From NCBI GenBank assembly GCA_001630475.1, contig KV419424.1, forward strand, positions 250,931 to 314,930: 64,000 nt of DNA. Reading direction: 5' to 3'. Below the pieces are notes generated by a model. The model was not told where the DNA came from and made no database searches. It saw only the letters and a list, made by a program, of their open reading frames with translations. Shown piece by piece: positions 56,096 to 64,000 of this stretch. The DNA is from Sistotremastrum niveocremeum HHB9708. Lineage: Eukaryota; Basidiomycota; Agaricomycetes; Sistotremastrales; Sistotremastraceae. How positions within the stretch are numbered: position 1 is the stretch's first letter; each line of letters starts with the position of its first letter. The translations under genes were made by a program, and so were the position numbers.

Positions 56096-58651
56096 CTAAT
56101 CCGAAGATGGATCGAAGGGCGTAAATGCCGCCTGGAATGCCTTTGTATCTGCTTCTTCTGCCTCGTCACTGCCAATACATGCTTTCCAATCGACGCGATC
56201 GGGTGCACCCATGAGATTAGCGAGGGCAAATCTGTAAAACATTCCAGATGAATTGAACGTTCAACCCAATACAATGATCGCCGAGTACGCACCTTCCGAA
56301 TTGAAGATTGAAGAACCCGCTGATCATGTGTACCATTTGGCGGCCATCGGGTAAGGCAACCCTGAAATAATCCCGTTTTGATTCGGCGGCGTCACGCAGT
56401 GCCGCTTCGGGATCTTGCTCCCAAACAACAGCGGGATCCTTCGAAAATGCAGCCTCCACCTCATCTTTCAGTCGAGCTGGAATGGGTACGACTTGAACAT
56501 GGGCATGACCTCCCATACCAGAAAGCCGCGCAATCTCGAAGACAACGGGGACCGCTCCGAAGGATTTATAACACTCCTTGAGTGCTGCTGTCGTCCTGGA
56601 ATACGATTAACATTAAAAGCCACTCAGCGAAGCGATCTTCATGCGTACTTCTCAATTTCGTCCAAAATGGGTGAACGAACGTCCTCAGGTAGGGTGTGCA
56701 ACGTTGGATGATGTTCAATGGGGACTATAAGAACATGTCCACCCCCCGGTACCGGTGTCCAATCTTTATCAGCTTTATGTCCTGTGTACGGCAACTGTCC
56801 TTTTGGAAGGGTGACATAACATTCCGTGCCAATTGTGACAATGAGATGTTTTCTGTGGGAGGACGACCTCAGTCTACTGAGTTCACACTGTGGATGATGA
56901 ACTCACGCCAGCCGAGGGTTGGATAGGCAAAACCAACATTCGTCCGCTGTTGGTGTGATCACAATCAAAAGATCGACTGTAATATTGGAGCCGCGCAGCT
57001 TACGTCGAATCTCCCGTGGAGGTCCCTTTCGCTTCCTCCCTCCGTCGTCGTGATGCCCGCCTCTGCTGGGGTCATTTGCCACAGGACAATCCTGTATAAA
57101 ATGCTGATCACTGCCGCAAGCCCGGCAAACGTATCCTTCTTTGGGTTTCTTTCCTCCCGTGTCACCAGTCACAGGACAATCTTTCACATAATGACCTGGC
57201 TTTCGCGGACGCTTAGCCTGACCCCTATTGCTAATGTTGAACACAAACGTACCTCTTGACACTTTCGGCATACATAGCCTTCCGGTGGTGTCTCTTTTTC
57301 CGGGCAATCACGAATAGTATGCTAGTTATCGGTCAGCCGACAAAAAATGATACATGAGAAGGGTAAACCCACATCGGCGGCGCCACATTTACGACAAGAT
57401 TTTGATTTTCCCTCCTTACTATCGGTTCTACTTTTCTTGGGTGGTTTTCCTGTGTCGTTCCAAATGAAGTTCTCCGATGTCTCGTCGATAGGACGCTTCT
57501 GAGCTTGGTTCAAGGATGGTGCTTGGAAGGGATTCTTAGTGACATTCGGTAATTTTGGCTGTTGCGAGATGGAGCTAGCGGTGGTAATGCTGAAAGCATA
57601 GAACCACTGGGTTCAATTCGGCGAGGATATTTTCGATAGTAAAGCATGAAACATACCCTCTGTTTCTTCCCGGTAGTCACCTCACCAAAACTCCCCAAGC
57701 TGATAAATCGCGTGACCCGATTTTCTTCAGCCTCCCACATGAAGGGCTCTCTCTCCCAGAATTTTCCTGGCAGAGATGCAAAATGATAACGGGGTTTCGC
57801 TTTCAGGACCACTTCGTTGAGAGGGTCCGATAGATAAATGGATGAAGATATTTCGGGAGGCTGCCCCGTTGAATACATGTCGATGGACAAGGGCCAAGGG
57901 TTTGTCAACAGAATGTCGATGAGAGGAAGAGGAGTCGACGCAGCCTTTGCGGCCGCAAGCGAATTAGGATTTTCAAGTGCCGGTCGTGTTATCGATGGAT
58001 GAGAGACAAGGGATTTGACCGTCTGAGCTGTGAAGTGTCCAACCGCGTGGTCCTTGTAGCATCATATAAGATTGGAGATACTTTCATTGCAGCAAACGCG
58101 TACCAAACCCTTCCCTGACTTGTATAACTCACGATCATATGCCCCTCCTATGCATGCGATTCGGATCCCTTGGGGTGTCAAAGTGACTGAAGATTTTCCT
58201 AAAGCGTATTCACTCAAAGGCGAGCCATGAAAGGCCTGTGGAATGGGACAGACCTAGCAGATATAAGTTGGGGCATAAGTAGCCGCCAGAAGTTTCTTCG
58301 GCTTTCTTGATTACCTTCTGAGGGAGAGGGTATGTTCCTTGCATAACGTAGGCATGCATGGGGACTGTCTGCGCGTTCAGAACGAAATGGGCTGGGTAAA
58401 AACAGTTCGCGTACCATCAAGTGAACCCGCTAAAAGCTCATCAAGAGCTTCCTCTCCCTCTCCTTCTTTCAAAAAAAAGTCTCCGGTACAGAGGAGCAAG
58501 TCAAATTTTCCGTGTTTCTCGTCCATTGCTTTGACTTTGGCAAATATCTCTCGAAATGAACCGAGCACAGACCCAACGGCCAGTCTGCAAGAGGCGCTAC
58601 CTCAGACTTTTGCTCAACACTCTTAGGGACGACTCACACTCGACATGACAT
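56096..58651 (-). CDS. CWF19/Drn1-like protein (lariat debranching-associated)
   Basis: CWF19-like proteins associate with late spliceosomes and, as yeast Drn1, help the debranching enzyme Dbr1. The start 'MSCRV' splices to 'LAVGSVLGSFREIFAKVKAM' and 'KFDLLLCTGDFFLKEG', a phosphoesterase-like N domain. The centre has several zinc knuckles of CxxC..H..C type ('CRKCGAADVG', 'CRACGSDQHFIQDC', 'GHYVKDCPVTGD'). The C terminus carries the CwfJ domains, with the HIT-like 'GGHAHVQVVPIPARLKDEVE' and 'DYFRVALPDGRQMVH'. It ends 'AFQAAFTPFDPSSD'. About eight introns. The zinc-knuckle array between the domains is typical of fungal forms. Confidence 0.87.
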
Positions 58652-58746
58652 GTTTCCTTGTAGAATTAGCAGATGCCCAAGCTTTCAGAATATTTCTGAT
58701 GGTCGTCGAGGCGAGGAGCTCGTCTGAGTTCGGAAGGCGCGTGCTC

Positions 58747-59936
58747 ATGATTTCGCTGCGTCGTACGGCGACCTTCTCTACCCGTCTTTCTGAACTTGTC
58801 CAGCCTGCTTTCCGAGCACAAAGAACATCTGTACTGTTGCTTGAATATAGTCGGTCATTGCGATTCATGACCAAGATGCCCCGTCCACCTCGTCCCTCTG
58901 CCAGCCTGATCATCGTCAACCACAAGAACGAAGTGCTCCTTGTGCAACGGAATCCGTCAGCCAAGTCCTGGGGAAATTACCATGTAAATGCTGCTCTACC
59001 AAACTCCTTCAGTCTTGTACCCTGAATAAACACAAGGTGTTTCCCGGCGGCGTTCACGACGAACAAGACGCCTCTTTTCAGATAACGGCAATCCGTGAAA
59101 CATTCGAGGAGGCCGGCATCCTTGTTGCTGCAGACCGCGATCTCGACTCCCCTTTGAACAACGAGGCACTTGATCATGGCCGAAAAGCTGTGCATTCCAA
59201 GCAGCTTTCTTTCAAGGAGTTCACCGAGCAGCACGGATTGACACTCAGCGTCGACGCGCTGTTGCCTTTCACTCAATGGGTCACCCCTCCTATTACAGCA
59301 AGGTGTTCTGCTTGTATTCTGGCCCTGTAAGACTGGTTCTGATCTTGTTCCCGGTCTGTGTTATTGCTTAGACGTTTTCACGCCCATTTCTTCGTCTACT
59401 TTCTTCCACATGAGGAAGGAATGCAGCTCTCAGTCAAAGAGCAGCGTTTGCCAACACCAGACGGAGGCCTGGAAGTCATCTCTGCTGCATTTTGGTCCTT
59501 GACACGTGCTCTGAAGGCGTTCGATATCGGGGAGATCTCTCTCATGCCTCCACAATTCTATATTCTGCAGACCCTCGCCCAGCTTCTGGAAGGCGAGAGG
59601 ACGGATGAACAGGAGATGCGCATAAAGATGCTTTCGGAAAGCAATTTTGGCAAGATGGTCATTCGACCAGAAGCCAGACGTTCGTCCGAGGACAAGACGG
59701 TCAGTATCATGTTATACGAAGGAGATGAACTCCGGGGAGGGCCTCAAGACCGAAGGCATCGCACAACTTCTTATTCCAGACCCGATGTCGTACGGCTTGT
59801 CGCTTTGGGTCCAGTCGCAATGCTCACTGACCTGTCTCTCTAGAATCCTAAACTAACCTTGGAGAGAAATTTTGACATATTTACCGAGTCACCGGCGACA
59901 GAGGATTCTGAAGCGAAACTCAAGAGTGCATTATAA
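58747..59936 (+). CDS. Nudix hydrolase, NUDT19-like
   Basis: NUDT19-type enzymes cleave CoA and acyl-CoA, usually in peroxisomes or mitochondria. The domain opens 'RPSASLIIVNHKNEVLLVQR' and has 'NYHVFPGGVHDEQDASF' and 'ITAIRETFEEAGILV', the Nudix box with the extended spacing seen in NUDT19 relatives rather than the strict GX5EX7RE form. Later parts are 'TPPITAR' joined to 'RFHAHFFVYFLP' and 'TLAQLLEGERTDEQE'. The N terminus 'MISLRRTATFSTRLSELVQP' is basic and may be a mitochondrial presequence; a later Met starts 'MPRPPRPS'. The end 'EAKLKSAL' lacks a clear peroxisomal SKL. Four introns. Confidence 0.85.
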
Positions 59937-60072
59937 AGCTATCAATCTATCATTGTATTATTTACTGTATAAACTTGGAAAGTTGGAATTGTGTACACGC
60001 CGGACTTGACAACAACCGTCAACATGGACCCACACCGGGATTCGTCGGGGTTAGGGTTCGAACTTCTAGATT

Positions 60073-60126
60073 CCCCTGGATCAATGTGGATTGTCGTGGA
60101 CTCTTCCATACGTCAAGTGCTATAAA
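60073..60126 (+). promoter_or_regulatory. HSP104 promoter: CCCCT stress element, imperfect heat-shock element, TATA box
   Basis: TATAAA lies at 60121-60126, 57 bp before the start codon. CCCCT (STRE core) is at 60073-60077 and again near 60138. Just upstream, around 60055-60075, the run TTCGAACTTCTAGATTCC contains several TTC/GAA half-sites with imperfect spacing. The TATA box is the safest part. Confidence 0.45.
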
Positions 60127-60182
60127 GCTGCCCGTTCGTCCCCTCTCGCCCTCGTCACACTCACTCTACTTTTGTTGAGCAA

Positions 60183-63100
60183 ATGTCCAACTTTGAACTC
60201 ACAGACAAGGCTCAGGCATCGCTAGCAGATGCCATTCAACTTGCCAAAGACAACTCAAATGCACAAGGTATGTTTCAAATCATCGAGCTAGCAACTAAAT
60301 ATTAACTTACTCGACCATAGTGCATCCAGCGCATATTGCATCCGCCCTCTTAAATGAGGGCACCCCTTCAATGCCAGGAGGTGCGGGTCAGACCTCTGGC
60401 GTGTCGTTATTCGCGTCTGTAATCACAAAGGCCGGGGGAGAACCCGTATGTATGCTAATTTCTTGAGGCAAACTTCCGCTAACCCACTCGTTAGGCCGTC
60501 GTGAACAGACTAATCCAGAGAACCGTTGTTCGTCTTCCAACCCAAGACCCGCCACCTGAAGATACATCACTCAGCTCGGCTTCTCTCAAAGTCCTCCGAG
60601 AAGCTCAGTCAATACAAAAGAACATGGTGAGATCATTCGCTGTGATTTTGACGTTGAATTAGACTGACTGTTTTGCAGCACGATTCCTACATTGCTCAAG
60701 ATCATCTTCTCCTCGCGCTCTTCAAAGATCCTGCCGTAGCTGCGATCTTGAAAGAGGCGAATCTCCGGGAAGGAACTTTGAAGACCGCCATCGAGCAAAT
60801 TCGCGGAAACCGACGAGTAGAAAGCAAGAACGCGGAGGAAGGCTTCGACGCCCTTACCAAGTACGCCGTTGACCTCACAGCGCTCGCGGAAGAAGGCAAG
60901 CTTGACCCAGTAATCGGTCGAGATAATGAGATTCGTCGCGTCATCCGCATTCTCTGTCGAAGAACAAAGAACAACCCAGCTCTCATCGGTCCTCCGGGTG
61001 TCGGAAAGACAGCCATCGCAGAAGGCCTCGCACAGCGAATCATCAACCGCGATGTTCCCGCCTCCCTCATCGGACGACTGTTCTCTCTCGATATGGGTGC
61101 ACTTATGGCCGGTGCAAAATACAAGGGAGAATACGAAGAACGTGTCAAGGCAGTTCTGACAGGTATGCACGGCAATACTGCGTTGTTGCAATAATTTACT
61201 GATAAATATTCGCAGAAATCGAGAAGAAGGCCGAGGAAGGAGCAGGAATCATTCTCTTCATCGATGAAATGCACCTCATTATGGCCGGAGCTGGTTCAGA
61301 AAGCTCAGGCATGGATGCCGCCAATCTCCTTAAGCCTGCTCTTGCCAGAGGAAAGTTACGGTGCATCGGGGCCACTACGCTTGAAGAATATCGCAAGTAC
61401 ATCGAAAAGGACGCAGCTTTCGAACGTCGATTCGCCCAGGTCATGGTCAACGAGCCTTCTGTTTCCGAAACGATCAGCATTTTGCGTGGCATCCGAGAGA
61501 AGTACGAGGTCCATCACGGTGTCCGCATTCTGGACTCCGCCCTCATTTCCGCCGCGACGTTGGCACATCGTTATCTGACAGCTCGTCGTCTTCCCGACTC
61601 TGCGATCGATCTGATCGACGAGGCATGTGCAAGTGCTCGTGTCGCCCGTGAAACGGCCCCGGAAGCCATCGATCAGCTGGAGCGCAAGAAGTTGGAGCTC
61701 GAAGTCGAAGTCCATGCTCTTTCCCGGGAGAAAGATCATGCCAGCAAAGAACGTCTTGCTCACGCCAAACGGGAGATCGCCAGGGTCGAAGACGAGCTCA
61801 GACCACTCAGAGCTGCGTATGAGAATGAGAAGAAGACGGGTGATGAGATCAACCAGGTCAGGAGGAAGATCGACGAACTTAAGGCGAAGGCAGATGAGGC
61901 CGAGCGAAGGTACGTAATTCTTTACACAATCCCTGTCCCTCTTGCTTACCTGGCCGACAGATATGATTTGGCAACCGCTTCTGATTTGCGCTATTATGCC
62001 CTACCCGACCTCCAAAAGAAGTTGGACGAACTCAATCAGCGTAACAACGAAGCAGAAATGGCCGGCCATAACGGTCCAGACACTGTCACATCGGAGGCCA
62101 TAGCAGAAATTATCGCAAGATGGACAGGCATTCCAGTTTCTCGTCTCATGTCCACTGAAAAAGAGAAGCTTCTGAACATGGAGAGGACCTTGGCAAAAAC
62201 TGTAAGTGACACCATCCCCTTGAGAACCTTATGTGATGCTTACGTTTTGGCATAGGTCGTTGGCCAACCGGAGGCTGTCAAAGCTGTCGCAAATGCCATT
62301 CGATTATCCCGTAGTGGACTGGGAAATGCCAACCGTCCTATCGCCTCATTCTTGATGGCTGGGCCTTCAGGGACTGGCAAGACGTTACTCAGCAAGACAC
62401 TGGCTCAGATCTTGTTTGATTCTCCTGAAGCCATGATCCGCATTGATGGCTCTGAATATTCCGAAAAGCACTCGATCTCACGATTGATTGGTGCACCCCC
62501 TGGATATGTCGGACATGACAGTGGAGGTCAACTTACGGAATACATCCGCCGAAAGCCATATTCGATTGTTCTGATTGACGAGTGAGTACCTTCGATTGCA
62601 ATTACCTGAAAGCGGCATTCTCACGCCTGTTCTAGAATTGAAAAGACGAGCCGTGAATTCATCACCCTGTTCTTGCAGGTCCTGGATGACGGGAGACTGA
62701 CGGACGGGCAAGGCCGGGTGGTCGATTTCAAGAACACGGTGATAATCATGACGAGCAATCTTGGGGCATCGTACCTGAATGACATGGGCGAAGGCCCAGT
62801 AACGCCAACGACACGTAACCTCGTGATGGGAGCCATTCAGGCCCACTTCCCACCGGAGTTCATCAACCGGATTGATGATATTTGCATCTTCGTGAGTGAT
62901 TTTTACCTTCGGCATGGATGCCTTTTACTGACGCTGGGGTTAGCGAACGTTATCCCGCAAGAACGTTGTCAAGATTGTGGACAACCGTTTGGAAGAGGTT
63001 CAGGAACGGCTGTCGGCTAAGAAAATGATCCTGGAGGTGGACGCGGAAGCCAAGGCGTACCTTGGATCGATCGGCTACTCACCAAATTACGGGGCACGGC

Positions 63101-63327
63101 CGCTGAACAGGGCGATCCAGAACGAGCTATTGAATCCTCTGTCTGTATTGATTCTGGAAGAACGCATCCGCGACGGAGACAGGATTCGGGTGCATTTCGA
63201 TGGGCCGCATAATCGACTGTACATTGAGCCCAACCATGAAGGCACGACGCGGCAAGGGGATATGGAAATTGACGATGATGAAGATGCGATGAGAGACGAC
63301 GATGTGGAGATAGAAGAACTATACTAA
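60183..63327 (+). CDS. HSP104: Hsp104/ClpB protein disaggregase
   Basis: A hexameric AAA+ machine that threads aggregated proteins through its pore with Hsp70. The Clp N domain starts '[20 protein letters not shown]'. NBD1 has Walker A '[15 protein letters not shown]', the pore loop '[13 protein letters not shown]' and Walker B '[13 protein letters not shown]'. The coiled-coil M domain is at about 61660-61990 ('[20 protein letters not shown]'). NBD2 has Walker A '[15 protein letters not shown]', pore loop '[15 protein letters not shown]', 'IVLIDE' and the sensor 'MTSNLG'. The acidic C terminus '[12 protein letters not shown]' resembles the Hsp104 tail that binds TPR co-chaperones. At least seven introns interrupt this stress gene. 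Confidence 0.95.
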
Positions 63328-63684
63328 TAGCGTGCACGATACCCCAAATGTATTTCTAGAACAACATGCAGGACTTGTAATTGTAGCAGCATAATATTAT
63401 TAGCATTGGGAGTCTGAGCGTCCACGTGCCGAACACACTTAGATTCCAGGAACCGATCTCGCATGGAAAGGGTTCTTCCGCACCAAAAGCGGAAAACAAG
63501 ACCAAGCAAAGATCTCCGGCTCGGCAGAAATGTTGTGCCTTGTTTGGTCTTCCGCCGCTTGTCTTGTTCTTCTTCCGGCAATTATGCACCCGGCGCTCGG
63601 CTTCTGCATCTTGTGCGCAAAGGGTGCAGCTATAAAACCGACCGAGTATGAACACCTCGAGCTCATTCCCCGCTCGCCGCCTCC
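63328..63684. other. Spacer between HSP104 and the esterase gene
   Basis: About 360 bp with the HSP104 3' flank and the esterase promoter. A TATA box is listed separately. No other gene was seen. Confidence 0.5.
63631..63637 (+). promoter_or_regulatory. TATA box of the esterase gene
   Basis: TATAAAA, 54 bp upstream of the start codon and close to the HSP104 TATA spacing (57 bp). Confidence 0.6.
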
Positions 63685-64000
63685 ATGGTCGCCCTCCTCT
63701 GTCTTTGGTTTCTTTCGCTCGCTCCCCTCTTTGTTTTTGGTTCGCCCGTACAGTCTCTGGCCGCACGTCAATCTTCGGTTCGTGGCCGCAAACCTATTTC
63801 ATGTTCGCATCCTTATTTTTCGCGTCTTTTCGGCGAAATAAACTAGAACTCTCCAGTCACGATCAACACCCCCATCGGCCTCGCTCATGGCATCCAAGTC
63901 ACGAACAACGTCGCGCGATTCACCGTCAAGTATGGAACTGCCACTCGTTTCCAGCCGTCCAGTCCGACGTCTTCTTGGACCAGCTTGTGTGTCTGTTTTT
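63685..64000 (+). CDS. Secreted type-B carboxylesterase/lipase, 3'-truncated
   Basis: The N terminus 'MVALLCLWFLSLAPLFVFGS' is a strong signal peptide followed by 'PVQSLAARQSS'. After one intron (ending CTCCAG near 63858) the frame continues 'TINTPIGLAHGIQVTNNVAR', then 'FTVKYGTATRFQPSSP', which is the conserved opening of fungal type-B carboxylesterases ('pxGxxxG', 'RFxVxYGxAxRw'). The catalytic serine and the rest lie beyond the window. The donor site is uncertain (about 63777-63783). Substrate could be lipid, feruloyl or other esters. Confidence 0.75.

Noticed and set aside
60050-60072. GGTTCGAAC resembles a tRNA B box
   Set aside because: No A box or cloverleaf fits at the needed distance, and the site lies in the HSP104 promoter.
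1-64000. Retroviral, LTR or Polinton-like elements, CRISPR arrays, transposon ends
   Set aside because: No reverse transcriptase, integrase, capsid or transposase motifs, no long terminal or inverted repeats, and no regularly spaced repeats were seen.

Overview
The window is nuclear DNA of a filamentous basidiomycete, most likely a saprotrophic, wood- or litter-decaying agaricomycete. The evidence is dense packing on both strands, many GT-AG introns of about 50-60 bp per gene, fungal-type proteins (Zn2Cys6 factor, MDM12, Kha1-type antiporter, Hsp104), and a secreted GH6 cellobiohydrolase with an N-terminal CBM1. The species cannot be named from the sequence. About 31 protein genes are supported. 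I saw no rRNA, tRNA, CRISPR array, intact transposon or provirus.

Layout. 1-9 kb: 5'-truncated IML1 (+), NAA20 (-), a multi-spanning membrane RING protein (-), PGS1 (+) and an unrecognised coiled-coil protein (-). 9-20 kb: a hypothetical Ser/Pro-rich protein (+), a Cdc4-like F-box/WD40 protein (-), a Zn2Cys6 transcription factor (+) and a protein with two Tudor/PWWP-like modules (+). 20-31 kb: YND1 apyrase (+), ELP3 (-), two divergent F-box proteins, MDM12 (-), a glutaredoxin-like protein (+) and an overlapping ZCCHC8-like zinc-knuckle protein (+). 31-42 kb: a mucin-like membrane protein (-), a cyclophilin (-), D-aminoacyl-tRNA deacylase (+), a Kha1-like K+/H+ antiporter (+), RPA1 (-) and indoleamine 2,3-dioxygenase (-). 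42-43.4 kb is the one long gene-free stretch. 43-53.7 kb: HIBCH (-), tubulin cofactor E (+), a two-RRM SR-like protein (-), NFS1 (-) and cellobiohydrolase II (-). 54-64 kb: CSN8-like (-), NECAP (+), CWF19/Drn1-like (-), a NUDT19-like Nudix hydrolase (+), HSP104 (+) and the 5' end of a secreted type-B carboxylesterase (+).

Most genes are conserved housekeeping genes with no shared pathway. Organisation is the more striking aspect: six divergent pairs have start codons within about 100 bp, one of them apparently using the two strands of a single CATG; several convergent pairs have stops only 30-160 bp apart; and one same-strand pair has reading frames overlapping by 109 bp. Secreted lignocellulose enzymes appear in two places (GH6 and the esterase), each with a TATA box.

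I found no convincing wholly new system. The best candidates for new biology are the double Tudor/PWWP-like protein, the overlapping glutaredoxin/ZCCHC8 pair, the shared CATG start and the coiled-coil protein at 8-9 kb. Exon boundaries were worked out by eye from splice signals and family conservation; spans are start codon to stop codon including introns.
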